Positions 1 through 9,465 of a stretch of 64,000 bases of DNA are shown here, one piece after another. The DNA comes from Mycobacterium tilburgii (GTDB lineage: Bacteria > Actinomycetota > Actinomycetes > Mycobacteriales > Mycobacteriaceae), in contig NZ_LR655699.1 in the NCBI RefSeq assembly GCF_902168065.1, forward strand, positions 20,875 to 84,874. Direction: 5' to 3'. Made by a program: the position numbers and the translations under genes. Below the pieces are notes generated by a model. The model was given only the letters and a program-made list of their open reading frames with translations. It ran no database searches and had not been told where the DNA came from. Position 1 is the stretch's first letter. Every line of letters begins with the position of its first letter.

Positions 1-3000
1 TCAGCGGGGCGTCGAGCGACGGCCGCGGTCCGGTCAGCACGGCGAGACGGTGTGCGGCGCGCGCGTTTTCGGCCTCCTCCTTGCTGTCATACTCCGCCTC
101 GTTGGGCTCGACGTACTGCGATGTGACCGCGACCGCCAGCGCCGGGAACATGTCGGTGAGCAGGTTCACCAACAGCAGCTGGCGGGTCCCCACCGGTGCG
201 CGCCCCTGACCGAAAGCGGTGCCGATGATGGTGAACAGCACCTCGCCCACGTTGCCGCCGACCAGGATCGTGACGGCATCGCGCACCCCGGCCCACATGC
301 CGCGGCCCTCGACCAGCGCGTCCAGCAGCACGCTGAGATCGCGGTCGGTCAACACGATGTCGGCCGCACCCCGGGCGGCCGACGACCCGCGCCCGCTGAC
401 GCCGATGCCCACGTCGGCCATCCGGATCGCGGCGGCGTCGTTGGCGCCGTCGCCGACCATCGCCGTCACCCGCCCACAACGCTGCAGTGCCGCGACGATC
501 TGCACCTTCTGCTCCGGGCTGACCCGGGCGAAGACCTGCACGTCGGCGACCACCTTGGCGCAGGCGTCCTCGTCGAGGCCGGCCAGCTCGGTGCCGGTGA
601 CCACCCGTGCATCGGCCGGTAGGCCCAGCTGACGGGCGATCGCCCGCGCGGTGATCGGGTGGTCGCCGGTGATCAGCACGACGTCGCGGCCCGCCGCCTC
701 CAGCGCTTCGATCAGCGGACGGGACGAGGCCCGGGCGGTGTCCGCCAAGCCGACATATCCCAGCAGTTCGAGGTCATGGGCGGTGGCGGCGATGGCGTCG
801 ACATCGGTGTCCTCGTCGTGGGTGGTGCCGTTCGGCCACGGTCGGCGCGCCACCGCCAGCACCCGCAGGCCTCGCTCGGCGAGTCCGCGTACCACCGACT
901 CCGCATGTGCGCGGTCGGCCGCCGGGTCAGTGAACCGGCAGCGGGGCAGCACCACCTCCGGAGCACCCTTGAGCATCAGCACCGGCGAGTCCGGGTCCGC
1001 GCCGAAGGTGCCGATCGCGGCGGCATAGCCACGGCTGGACTCGAAGGGAACCTCGGCGAGCAGCTGCCACCCCGAATTGTTCTTGGTCAGCAGGAAACTC
1101 GCGGCGGTGATGATGGCCTCGTCGGTGGCGTGCGCGTGGCCCTGCCCGTCCTGGGGCTGCGAGGACGCCCAGGCCGCCGCCCGCAGCACGGCCGCCGACC
1201 GAGGGTCCTCGGCTTCCGGGAAGGGATCGCGCGGGCGGGCGTCGTACGGCACCGCGCACAGCACCCGCAGCCGGTTCTCGGTCAGCGTGCCGGTCTTGTC
1301 GAAACAGACGGTGTCGACGCGGCCCAGTGCTTCGATGGTGCGCGGCGAGCGGACCAGCACGCCGCGCGACGTCAAACGTTGCGCAGCGGCCAACTGGGAC
1401 AGAGTGGCCACCAGGGGCAGGCCCTCCGGCACCGCGGCGACCGCGATCGCGACACCGTCGGCGACCGCCTGCCGCAGCGGCGAACGGCGCAGCAATGCCA
1501 GCGCGGTCACCGCCGCACCGCCGGTCAGGGTCAGCGGCAGCACCTTGCTGGTGAGCTCGCGCAGCCGGGCCTGCACACCGGCGGACGTCTCGATGTCGGC
1601 GACCGCCGAAATCGCCCGGTGTGCAGCGGTATTCACCCCGGTGGCCACGACGATCGCGCGGGCGTGCCCGGCGACGATGGTGCTTCCCTCGAACAGCATG
1701 CTTGCGCGGTCGGGGTCGTTGACGGCGACCGGATCCACCTGCTTATCCACCGGCAGCGACTCCCCGGTCAGCAGCGACTCGTCGACCTCGAGGTCCTCGG
1801 CGATCAGCAGGCGCGCGTCCGCCGGGACCACCTCCGGCGCGGCCAGATCGATGACATCGCCCGGCCGCAGCGACTTGGAGGACACGGTCGCCGTGCGGGT
1901 CGCGTGCCGGGCCGCCTCCAGGCGGCGCCGGGTGGTGGCCACCGCGGGGACCACCACGCGGCGCACCAGCTGATCCTGTTCGGCGAACAGCTCGGCGGCC
2001 GCCGCCTCGGCCCGCAGCAATTGCGCACCACCTGTAATCGCGTTTACCGTCATCACGCCACCGACCAGCAGCGCATCGATGTTGCTGCCGACGATGGCCG
2101 AGGCGGCCGCCCCGACGGCCAGAATCGGGGTCAACGGGTCGCATAGTTCGACCCGGGTGGCCGCGGCCAGCCGGCCCAGGCCGTGCAGCGGTCCACGCAG
2201 GGCCGCGAACGGGGGGCTGTAGGACAGGTCGTCGAGCCGGCGCCGCCACGCCGGGGTCAGCGTCTCCACCGCCATCGGCCGGGCACCGCCGGCCAGCCGC
2301 GAATAGACGATCTCCGGATCCAGCGCGTGCCAGGCGGTCAGTGGTTGCGGGGTCGGGTCCGGCAGCCGCAACACCCTGCTGGCCGAGAAGGTCCCGGCAA
2401 CCAGCGCCGTGGCCGCGGCGGCGTTGACCGGGTTGAGCCAGCGCCGAAAACCCATCGGGTTCTTGGATTGCTTCGAATCGGTTCCGGTGACCAACAGCAA
2501 CCCGGCCAGCGTCGTACCGCCCTGAGCCAGGTGCACCGCCGATTCGCTGGCCGAGCGTGCCACCGGAATCGCCGACAGGATGCGAACCGCAGCGGCCAGG
2601 TCGGTGCCGGTGATGATGTCGGCCGTCCACGGCGTGGCCGCACGTGGATCATCAAGTGCCACACCAACATCGGCGATAGCCAGGGCGGCCAGGGTGTCCG
2701 TCGACGCGAAATCGCGGTGCAGTGCGGTTATCAGCAGTACCGGTCCGCGATCTGCCCGCAACTCCCGGACCACGCTGAACAGCGGCGTGCCCGAGGGATG
2801 TGTCGCGGCGACGCTTGCCGTCAGATCCTCGGTGCCGGCGACGTGGCGCAGTACCACGCGGGCCCCGGTCCGGTTCGCGGTCTGCAGCAATGGGATCGCA
2901 TAGGGATTCACCTCCCAGCCGACCTCGACCCTGCCCACCCGTTCGCCGTCCACCATCAGGTCGGCGGTCTCCAGGCCCTGCGCCGGAGTCGCAGACGGGC

Positions 3001-4456
3001 CTTGTACCGGAGCCCATCTCAGGTACGCGCCGGTGGCGGGCAGCTCGTCATGGTCGGGCTCCGGCGCCTCCTCGCCGTGCAGGAGCGCGTCGGCCACCTC
3101 GTAGACCCGGTCGTCGTCCCAGCCGGGTGCCGCCCCGACGGAGCGCAGCACAGCGCGGTGATCGCCGCGCAGCGCCGCGCCGTCGATCACGACCACCTTC
3201 ACCCGGTCCAACCGGCGCAGCGCTCCCGGGTCGAGGACGAGTTGGCCGTCGTCCGCGAGCCCGCGGCCCAGGGTCGCTGCGAAAGCCTGCCGCCCCATGT
3301 GCGCGGCCCGCGGCACGCCTGCCTCGATCGCCGCGGCGGCGTCTTCGGTACCGCCGCCGGCCACCAGCGCGCTAGCCGCGGCGATCAGCGAGCCGTTGGC
3401 CGCCGAGTCAACGTAACTTTCCACCGGCCCGGCCATCGAGCCCTTTTCTTTGTCCATCGCGGCGTCGATGGTGCCGCCGACCACGACGTGTGATGCCTCA
3501 CCGGCCGCCGCGGCCCCCCAGGTGTGCCGTGGCATTTGCGAATTCACCCCGGCCGAGGAGATGACCGGGACCACCGGCGCCTGGGGCCGCTCCGGCGAGG
3601 CCAGCTGCGGCTCGCGCTCTCGCCACACCCGCCGGTGCGCCGCCGCCTCGGTGATTTGCAAGGTCCGCTGCGTCATGTCGAGCAGCGGGGTGCCGAATGA
3701 TTGGGTCAGCCCATGCGCCGCCGCGGTCACGGCCGCCAGCGCGACGTCGGTCCCCACCCGGCCCAGCCGCGACTCCAGGATCGAGACCATGCGGGGTTGA
3801 TGGTTGATCAGCGCCGCTACCGCCCGGGTGGTTTGCGGTGCCGCGGGCAGGCGGGCCACCCAGCCGATCAGTGCGGCGGTCATCGCGACCACATCCAGGG
3901 CGGCTGCGGTGAACGGGACCAGAATCGCCAACGGGTTGCCGGGGTCGGCGAAGGGTGCGGACAACGGCAGGTCGGATTTGATGGATGCCAGGTCGGCGGC
4001 GATGTCCGCTACCGTCCACTGAACGTCGTCCACGACAGCGTCGTGGTCGGCGCCGTCAACGAGCTCGACCACCAACCGGCCCAGGGCGCCCTCGACGTGG
4101 GCCTTGGCCACGCCCGGAATCCGGCGAACCGGCTCCTCGATCACCGCCGAATACTCATACCAGCGCGCGAACGGCAACAAAGGGTCCAGATCGAGGTGCA
4201 CCCGCTGACCGCTGCGCCAGCGCAACGGAGGCCGGATGCGTTCCGGGGAACCGTCGGGCCAAGCGTGCATCCCCAGTGCGCGGCCGGTGGAACTGGCCAC
4301 CGCCTGCACCACGGGGCCGGCTAATTCGACGGCCGGGCTTGCCAGCAGCTGTACCGCGCCCCCGGCGCCCGCCGCCGTGGACACCCCGGCTTTGACTAGC
4401 TGAACCGCTCCGCCGGTGACACCAGCGACCACGCTGGATACACTCGGAATCTTCAT
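1..4456 (-). CDS. ctpI: CtpI-like large cation-transporting P-type ATPase (3' end outside window)
   Basis: The minus-strand frame is open from an ATG at 4456 to the window edge, about 1485 codons; M. tuberculosis CtpI is about 1630 residues, so only the C-terminus is missing. The protein is an integral membrane ATPase that moves cations using an aspartyl-phosphate intermediate. Visible motifs are TGES in the actuator domain (near 1762), the phosphorylation motif DKTGT with its Asp at about residue 1053 (codon 1298-1300), and the hinge GDGANDAAAI (near 430-460). The long N-terminal extension before the core is typical of CtpI. A neighbouring Rv0111-type acyltransferase matches the M. tuberculosis order. 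Transported ion is not known from sequence. Intact as far as visible. Confidence 0.92.
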   Translation of the reverse strand, partial: MKIPSVSSVVAGVTGGAVQLVKAGVSTAAGAGGAVQLLASPAVELAGPVVQAVASSTGRALGMHAWPDGSPERIRPPLRWRSGQRVHLDLDPLLPFARWYEYSAVIEEPVRRIPGVAKAHVEGALGRLVVELVDGADHDAVVDDVQWTVADIAADLASIKSDLPLSAPFADPGNPLAILVPFTAAALDVVAMTAALIGWVARLPAAPQTTRAVAALINHQPRMVSILESRLGRVGTDVALAAVTAAAHGLTQSFGTPLLDMTQRTLQITEAAAHRRVWREREPQLASPERPQAPVVPVISSAGVNSQMPRHTWGAAAAGEASHVVVGGTIDAAMDKEKGSMAGPVESYVDSAANGSLIAAASALVAGGGTEDAAAAIEAGVPRAAHMGRQAFAATLGRGLADDGQLVLDPGALRRLDRVKVVVIDGAALRGDHRAVLRSVGAAPGWDDDRVYEVADALLHGEEAPEPDHDELPATGAYLRWAPVQGPSATPAQGLETADLMVDGERVGRVEVGWEVNPYAIPLLQTANRTGARVVLRHVAGTEDLTASVAATHPSGTPLFSVVRELRADRGPVLLITALHRDFASTDTLAALAIADVGVALDDPRAATPWTADIITGTDLAAAVRILSAIPVARSASESAVHLAQGGTTLAGLLLVTGTDSKQSKNPMGFRRWLNPVNAAAATALVAGTFSASRVLRLPDPTPQPLTAWHALDPEIVYSRLAGGARPMAVETLTPAWRRRLDDLSYSPPFAALRGPLHGLGRLAAATRVELCDPLTPILAVGAAASAIVGSNIDALLVGGVMTVNAITGGAQLLRAEAAAAELFAEQDQLVRRVVVPAVATTRRRLEAARHATRTATVSSKSLRPGDVIDLAAPEVVPADARLLIAEDLEVDESLLTGESLPVDKQVDPVAVNDPDRASMLFEGSTIVAGHARAIVVATGVNTAAHRAISAVADIETSAGVQARLRELTSKVLPLTLTGGAAVTALALLRRSPLRQAVADGVAIAVAAVPEGLPLVATLSQLAAAQRLTSRGVLVRSPRTIEALGRVDTVCFDKTGTLTENRLRVLCAVPYDARPRDPFPEAEDPRSAAVLRAAAWASSQPQDGQGHAHATDEAIITAASFLLTKNNSGWQLLAEVPFESSRGYAAAIGTFGADPDSPVLMLKGAPEVVLPRCRFTDPAADRAHAESVVRGLAERGLRVLAVARRPWPNGTTHDEDTDVDAIAATAHDLELLGYVGLADTARASSRPLIEALEAAGRDVVLITGDHPITARAIARQLGLPADARVVTGTELAGLDEDACAKVVADVQVFARVSPEQKVQIVAALQRCGRVTAMVGDGANDAAAIRMADVGIGVSGRGSSAARGAADIVLTDRDLSVLLDALVEGRGMWAGVRDAVTILVGGNVGEVLFTIIGTAFGQGRAPVGTRQLLLVNLLTDMFPALAVAVTSQYVEPNEAEYDSKEEAENARAAHRLAVLTGPRPSLDAPL

Positions 4457-4521
4457 TCAGTCATCCTTCGAAGACGTCTACCGCGCTAATGATCCTGGGG
4501 TGCCGGTGACCTGTCTACACA

Positions 4522-4731
4522 TGCGCCCGAAAGCAGGCCGGGCGATGACACCACCGCTCTGGTGAGTGGGGTTTCGCTGGGCCGTCAAGAGACCTGGGAG
4601 GATTGGCCGCCCGGTTACCCGCAGAGCGCGCCTACGAATGGTGGGACTGGCATAACAGCTACGGTCAGCACGAGCCGTCGCGGTGGTTCGGCGACCCTGA
4701 CCCGAATGATCCCGACGACCCCGCGCAATGA
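4522..4731 (+). pseudogene. Remnant of a small hypothetical gene
   Basis: Two adjacent frames read like one short acidic protein: an upstream frame ending around ETWEDWPPGYPQS, and a second frame continuing AYEWWDWHNSYGQHEP to GDPDPNDPDDPAQ and a TGA at 4729-4731. Joining them needs one frameshift near 4620. No family is recognised. The divergent position next to ctpI and the aromatic and acidic composition suggest real former coding sequence, but this is an inference from composition only. Confidence 0.35.
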
Positions 4732-4897
4732 TTGATCGACGCCGGCGAAAAGATTCGGGCTGAAAACACAAGTGCGCGGTAGCCGTCGGACGGCTACTCG
4801 CGCACTATTCGGGCCGTGCAGAATTCGGTGGTTTGCCCGATCGACCTGGTATCCCGGCCGGAAATGACTTCTCGATGACCTGCAGCTGGTGGTCCAT

Positions 4898-5089
4898 TCA
4901 GGACTCCAGCTCGAGCACTACTACCCAGCTGTCGCCGAGAGATTTCGACTCGAGAAGTATGTAGCGCTGACCACAATCGGTGATCGGGTCGCCCGAGTGC
5001 AATTTCTCGGCCGGCACCGACTCCGGAGTTGCCTCTGCCTTCCATCCATGCCACGGTAGGTCAATTCCGCGAGCGAGGGAATAGAACAC
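4898..5089 (-). CDS. Small hypothetical protein, 63 aa
   Basis: A GTG at 5089 starts a 63-residue frame (FYSLARGIDLPWHGW near the start, YILLESKSLGDSWVVVLELE at the end). The GTG overlaps the TAG stop of the upstream SnoaL-like reading frame by one base (TAGTG), which suggests translational coupling. No signal peptide, membrane segment or known motif is visible. The function is unknown. Because the upstream gene is broken, this may be expressed poorly or be a leftover. Confidence 0.4.
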   Translation of the reverse strand: MFYSLARGIDLPWHGWKAEATPESVPAEKLHSGDPITDCGQRYILLESKSLGDSWVVVLELES

Positions 5090-5466
5090 TACGTGGCGGC
5101 GGGCCGGCGCTGCTTGAAAAAGACGCTGACCCGGCAAATCAGACCCTCGGTGTCCTGCTCGAACAGGATGCATTCGGGACAGGTCGTGGCGGCGCCGTTG
5201 GCCTCAAATGTTGCGGACAGCTCGGCGTAGGACAGGCGAGGATCCACGTGTGAAACCCGGTGCACCCGCAACCGGTGGGCCCGCCAGATTGGTGCACACC
5301 TTGCGTAGGTAGGCGACATAGTGGGCTTTGCCCGACGACATCGCAGAACGGCCCCTCCTGGGTCAAGCCTTCCGCGGCGATCGTGTCGGCCAGTCCGTCT
5401 CAGTCGTGCGCCGCCAGGCAGGCCAGGTAGCGCTCGACCCACGTGACCAGGTGCGCTCATGTCGTC
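5089..5466 (-). pseudogene. SnoaL/NTF2-like protein pseudogene
   Basis: Minus-strand pieces read VTWVERYLACLAAHD, DGLADTIAAEGL, GPFCDVV, KAHYVAYLRKVCT and a C-terminal ECILFEQDTEGLICRVSVFF. This order and length (about 125 residues) resemble small NTF2-fold proteins of the SnoaL type. The reading frame is broken by a TGA directly after AHD (a Trp-type position) and by frameshifts around 5330 and 5290. Such folds are binding or isomerase scaffolds, so no substrate can be assigned. Confidence 0.55.
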
Positions 5467-5613
5467 TCCGCTCGCTCTGGGTCCACGGTAAGCGCGTCGT
5501 GGCCGTTGAAGTAGCTTGGGCCTATCACGAGATAGGTTCTTCCTATGAGTTGGTGGATCTGAGTTGGTGGATCGTCCACGCCGACCGGACGCCGAGAGAG
5601 CAGGTGTCGGCGC

Positions 5614-5836
5614 CACCCGACGCCGTCCATGGTTGTGTGGACCTGAACAACATCAAGCTCGTTCATCCGCTGATCGAGTCGGTGGAAACGTTGTCGCGCA
5701 GCGAGACTCGGGAAGGCTACCAACAGACCTATCGTGCTACAAGCACAGCGGAAACGGCCGCGAGTGGAGCGAGTTCGGTTTTCACGAGTATCTGGAAGTC
5801 AAGAGCACCCTGGGATACACGCCTGACGAGGGCTGA
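5614..5836 (+). pseudogene. Possible SRPBCC-domain gene fragment
   Basis: One frame reads IKLVHPLIESVETLSRSET and GYQQTYR, then shifts to HSGNGREWSEFGFHEYLEV before a stop at 5834-5836. The first part resembles the N-terminal strand-helix region of SRPBCC/polyketide-cyclase-like proteins. The rest of the domain is absent. A 13-bp tandem duplication (gagttggtggatc) lies just upstream at about 5543-5570. Assignment is tentative. Confidence 0.3.
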
Positions 5837-6073
5837 AGCCCGGCGCCCAATTCGAACCCCGGGGACGGCCGAAAACCACTGCGTGTCCTCCACCTGATCG
5901 TGCGCGGCCGCCTCTAAGCTGGCTGACGTCACGAGGAGGAGCGACGACGTATCGGCAGCAACTACCGTGCTGGGCGGCAGACTGGTCCGACCACGCTGAA
6001 GACGAAAACTGAGCCGGGCGGGGAGAATCCCGCGCCGGAATGTTTTGCTGGGCCGCGTCGATGGGTCGCCCCC

Positions 6074-8071
6074 GTGCGCCGTTCCGGAAGGCTCGTGGTC
6101 TGGGACAAACCCGAGCGCCGCAGCGGCATTCCCGCGCTGGACGGGCTGCGCGCCGTCGCGGTTGGCCTGGTCCTCGCCGATCACGGCGGCATCCCCGGTG
6201 TGAGTGGCGGGTTCCTCGGCGTCGACGTGTTCTTTGTCCTCAGCGGCTTCCTGATCACCTCGCTGCTACTCGACGAACTCGGGCGCACCGGCCGTATCGA
6301 CCTGACGGGCTTCTGGATTCTCCGGGCCCGCCGACTGCTGCCGGCGCTGGTTCTGATGGTGCTCGCCGTCGGCGCCGGACGGGTACTGCTGCCCGCCCAG
6401 GCCCTCACCGGCTTGCGCGACGACGCGATCGCGGCGTTTCTGTGGGTGGCGAACTGGCACTTCGTCGCGCAAAAGACCGACTACTTCACGCAGGGCACCT
6501 CCTCACCGCTGCAGCACGCCTGGTCGCTCGGCGTCGAGGAGCAGTACTACTTCATCTGGCCGGTGCTGTTGATCGTGGTGACACTGCTGCTGGCGGCGCG
6601 GGCTAAGCGTTACTTCATGCACGCCACCGTCGGCGGGGTGCGGTTCGCTACCTTCGTGATCTCCACCCTGGGGGCGCTGGCCTCCGCGACGGCGGCCATC
6701 GTCTTCGTCTCCGACAGCACCCGGGACCGCATCTACTTCGGCACCGACACCCGTGCGCAGGCGCTGCTGGTCGGGTCGGCGGCAGCCGCTCTGCTGGTAC
6801 GGGATTGGCCGTCGCTGAACCGCGGCTGGTGCATGATCAGGACTCGCTGGGGCCGGCGGGTCGCCCGCGTGCTCCCGGTCGTCGGTCTGGCTGGCCTAGC
6901 GGCGGCGGCTCATTTTGCCACCGGCAACATCGGCGATTTCCGCCACGGCCTGCTGATCGGCGTGGCCCTGGCCGTGGTCTTCGTCGTCGCCCCGGTGGCC
7001 ATGGAGCAGCGCGGGTTGATCGCCCGTATCCTGGCGCTGCCGCCGCTGGTGTGGCTGGGGGCCATCTCCTACGGCGTCTACCTGTGGCATTGGCCAATCT
7101 TCATGGCGCTCAACGGCGAACGAACGGGGTGGGCGGGTTGGCCGCTGTTCGCCGCTCGGTGCGGGGCGACGCTGGTGGTCGCGGCCTCGTCGTACTGGCT
7201 GATCGAGCAACCTATACGCCGTTGGCGACCGGCCCAGGTGGCGTTGCTGCCGCTGGCCGCCGCGACCGTGGCCAGCACCGCGGCGATCACGCTGCTGGTG
7301 ATTCCCGTCGGAACTGGCCCGGGCCTGCGTGAGGGGATGCCGCCCGGCGTCTCGGCCGTTGCCGCGGTGTCGCCGGCGCAGCTCGGCGGGAGTCGCCCTG
7401 TGGGACCGCGAAACCCCAACCGGCCGTTCACCGTTTCGGTCTTCGGCGACTCCATCGGGTGGACCTGGATGCACTACCTGCCGCCGACGCCGGGGTTCGC
7501 CTTCCTCGACCACACCGTCATCGGATGCAGCATGGTACGGGGCACCCCGTATCGGTACCTCGGCCAGACACTGGAACAACGGCCGGAATGCGACAGCTGG
7601 CCGAGCCGGTGGGCGGCCCAGGTCAGCCAGGACCAGCCAGACGTCGCGCTGCTTGTCATCGGCCGCTGGGAGACGGTGGACCGGGTCAACGAAGGTCAGT
7701 GGACCCACATCGGCGATCCGACCTTCGACGCGTACCTCAACGGGGAGCTGGAGCGGGCTCTGAACATCGTCAGCGCCAACGGAGTTCGCGTGGTGGTGGC
7801 CACGGTGCCCTATAGCCAGGGCGGCGAGAAGCCGGACGGCCGGCTATACCCCGAAGACCAGCCCGATCGGGTGAATCAATGGAACACCATGCTGCGCAAG
7901 ACCGTTGCCCAGCATCCGAATGTCCAGATTCTGGATCTGAACAAAAAGCTCTGCCCGGACGGTGTTTACACGGCGAAGGTGGACGGCATCAAGGTGCGCA
8001 GCGACGGCGTCCACCTCACTCCCGAAGGGGTGAAGTGGTTGACTCCGTGGCTCGAAGAGTCGCTGCGCTAG
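6074..8071 (+). CDS. Rv0111-type membrane acyltransferase with SGNH domain
   Basis: The 665-residue protein has an N-terminal acyltransferase-3 (OafA-like) domain with many transmembrane helices. It opens with RRSGIPALDGLRAVAV and carries FLGVDVFFVLSGFLIT and the WSLGVEEQYYFIWP block typical of the family. A C-terminal extracytoplasmic SGNH-hydrolase-like domain follows from about residue 450 (VFGDSIGWTWMHYL, and a distal DGVHLTPEG with the likely catalytic Asp-His). Length and order match M. tuberculosis Rv0111 (about 685 aa). Such proteins O-acylate envelope polysaccharides or lipids. The GTG at 6074 is the start of the open frame; a later start would cut into the conserved first helix. Intact. 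Confidence 0.9.
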   Translation: MRRSGRLVVWDKPERRSGIPALDGLRAVAVGLVLADHGGIPGVSGGFLGVDVFFVLSGFLITSLLLDELGRTGRIDLTGFWILRARRLLPALVLMVLAVGAGRVLLPAQALTGLRDDAIAAFLWVANWHFVAQKTDYFTQGTSSPLQHAWSLGVEEQYYFIWPVLLIVVTLLLAARAKRYFMHATVGGVRFATFVISTLGALASATAAIVFVSDSTRDRIYFGTDTRAQALLVGSAAAALLVRDWPSLNRGWCMIRTRWGRRVARVLPVVGLAGLAAAAHFATGNIGDFRHGLLIGVALAVVFVVAPVAMEQRGLIARILALPPLVWLGAISYGVYLWHWPIFMALNGERTGWAGWPLFAARCGATLVVAASSYWLIEQPIRRWRPAQVALLPLAAATVASTAAITLLVIPVGTGPGLREGMPPGVSAVAAVSPAQLGGSRPVGPRNPNRPFTVSVFGDSIGWTWMHYLPPTPGFAFLDHTVIGCSMVRGTPYRYLGQTLEQRPECDSWPSRWAAQVSQDQPDVALLVIGRWETVDRVNEGQWTHIGDPTFDAYLNGELERALNIVSANGVRVVVATVPYSQGGEKPDGRLYPEDQPDRVNQWNTMLRKTVAQHPNVQILDLNKKLCPDGVYTAKVDGIKVRSDGVHLTPEGVKWLTPWLEESLR

Positions 8072-8074
8072 CCA

Positions 8075-8624
8075 CTAGATGCAGCAGCTGATCTCCATAC
8101 TGTACGTTTTCCCGGGCGAGCAGATTGAAGCTGGTGTACCCGTTGGCGGGGTGCGTACCCGCCAGATAGGGCGTCATGTCGGCCGCGCTGGCATTGTCGG
8201 CAACGACCGAGCGCCTGTGCTAAGCCTCGGTTCGAGCAACGTAATCAGCGGGAGATATTAGGTCCTTCTAGCCGTCGAGCAGGACGAACTCAACCGGCCC
8301 GTCCAGGTCCTGCAGGGTGGTGAGGGCATCGCCCTCGAGGATGGTGATCACGTCGTCCAGCCCGGTCTCGGCGAACGTCTGCTTCGGGGCGGCGTTCTTG
8401 CTCGCGCTGAGCTCGGTGGTGATCACCCGGCCGACCCCGTTGTCGCGGACGTCCGGCGTCACGGGAATGTAAAACTCGCTCATCGCTTCGCTGCGTTCCG
8501 CGGCCGTCATCGGCCGAGTGAACTCGTCCATCCGTTCTCGCAGCAGCGACATCTGATTCTTCGTCTCGGTGTACATCCGGTCGAGGGCGGCCTCGACACG
8601 CGGATCTGGCAAAGTGTTGGCCAT
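8075..8624 (-). pseudogene. Rv0187-type O-methyltransferase pseudogene
   Basis: The N-terminus (MANTLPDPRVEAALDRMY, start 8624) and the SAM-binding region (GVGRVITTELSASK, LEGDAL, GPVEFVLLDG) are those of a class I O-methyltransferase of about 220 aa. Between the sequences PVTPDV and RDNGVG about 30 codons, including the first SAM-binding loop, are missing. After LLDG the expected Trp codon is TAG (8268-8270). A separated C-terminal piece follows at about 8075-8220 (VVADNASAADM, NGYTSFN, YSMEISCCI, stop 8075-8077) with the middle deleted. It is clearly non-functional. Confidence 0.8.
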
Positions 8625-8750
8625 GCCGTCGAGGGTATGCCTCAACGTCGCCGCCGCGGCCGGCACCTGCGCAGATCGGCTGTGAGCCAGGACACCGCCG
8701 GCCCGATCCGTTTGACGAGCGGCGTTCCCGGTGCCAGCATGGATGGGCAA

Positions 8751-8916
8751 GCACCTCGGTAGGTGAGGCTTCTGCACGGATACAGGCCACTGACCCCGAA
8801 CGTCGAGAGACGCCCCGGGTCAGGACAGCTCTTCCCGGACCCAAGGGTTGAGCCCAAGTGGCTTCTGGATATTTCAGATACGCCGTGTAGTGCCGAAGCT
8901 CCGACGAGAGGGGTGC
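8751..8916 (+). promoter_or_regulatory. M-box (ykoK-type) Mg2+ riboswitch
   Basis: The RNA carries the M-box core blocks in order: GGTAGGTGAGGCTTCTG at about 8758-8774, a GACGCC block at 8809-8814 with GGGTCAGGACAG after it, and the distal GCCGTGTAGTGCCGAAGCTC at 8882-8901. The closing P1 stem pairs GCACCTC (8751-8757) with GAGGGGTGC (8907-8915). M-boxes sense Mg2+ and control Mg2+ transport genes. The next gene on this strand is the NRAMP-related transporter at 9466. Confidence 0.85.
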
Positions 8917-9367
8917 GGTACGGCGGACATAGCGGGTCATCGCGATTGCCGTCCCTGCCCCTCCGCGTGTGAACGTAACGGCACCCTCGTGTGCCATGGC
9001 CGTAGGGAGGTGAGGGCGAGATGAGTCCCGGCGATAATTCCAATTCGAAATCCATCTTGTTCCGATCCGATTACGGCGCCTCCCGCTGCTGATCCAGCTC
9101 TGAATCCGCCTGTCCCACAACCGCATCAGCGGTATGTGGCGTTGCCTCTTGCTGGCTTAAACCCAGCGTGCTGGTGAGCCGATCGGACTTCCGGTTAAGG
9201 GGAAGATCATGATTTTTGTTGTTGCACACCGTGTTCACGGCGTCAGCTGGCGCCGCGGTCTGTCGATGCTGCGTGGCGGTCGGCTGCGGATCAACAACTG
9301 GTGCGCGATGCGTATCCCGAGCTACGACGAGCGACCGTACCGGTATGTCTCGCGGATGCCGGTCGCG

Positions 9368-9396
9368 GTCATTGCGTCCGCCCCGGACGCAATGAC
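9368..9396 (+). terminator. Perfect 12-bp hairpin in the leader of the NRAMP-related gene
   Basis: GTCATTGCGTCC (9368-9379) pairs perfectly with GGACGCAATGAC (9385-9396) around a 5-nt loop. No U-run follows. It sits between the riboswitch and the transporter start at 9466, so it may be part of the expression platform or an attenuator. A short frame with a purine-rich SD (ATG 9209, stop 9422-9424) runs through it and could be a leader peptide; this is speculative. Confidence 0.5.
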
Positions 9397-9465
9397 ACCG
9401 CCCGGCCCAGGCCGCCACCGCTGACCCGTTCCACCTGTCCACCCGAGTTCAGAAATGAGGATCCG

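Noticed and set aside
659..2146. A 495-codon plus-strand open frame opposite ctpI
   Set aside because: It is antisense to the conserved P-type ATPase frame, is rich in Arg, Gln and Gly with no domain, and is explained by high-GC codon bias.
2183..3493. A 436-codon plus-strand open frame opposite ctpI
   Set aside because: Same reason: shadow of the ctpI codons, with no motif or start signal.
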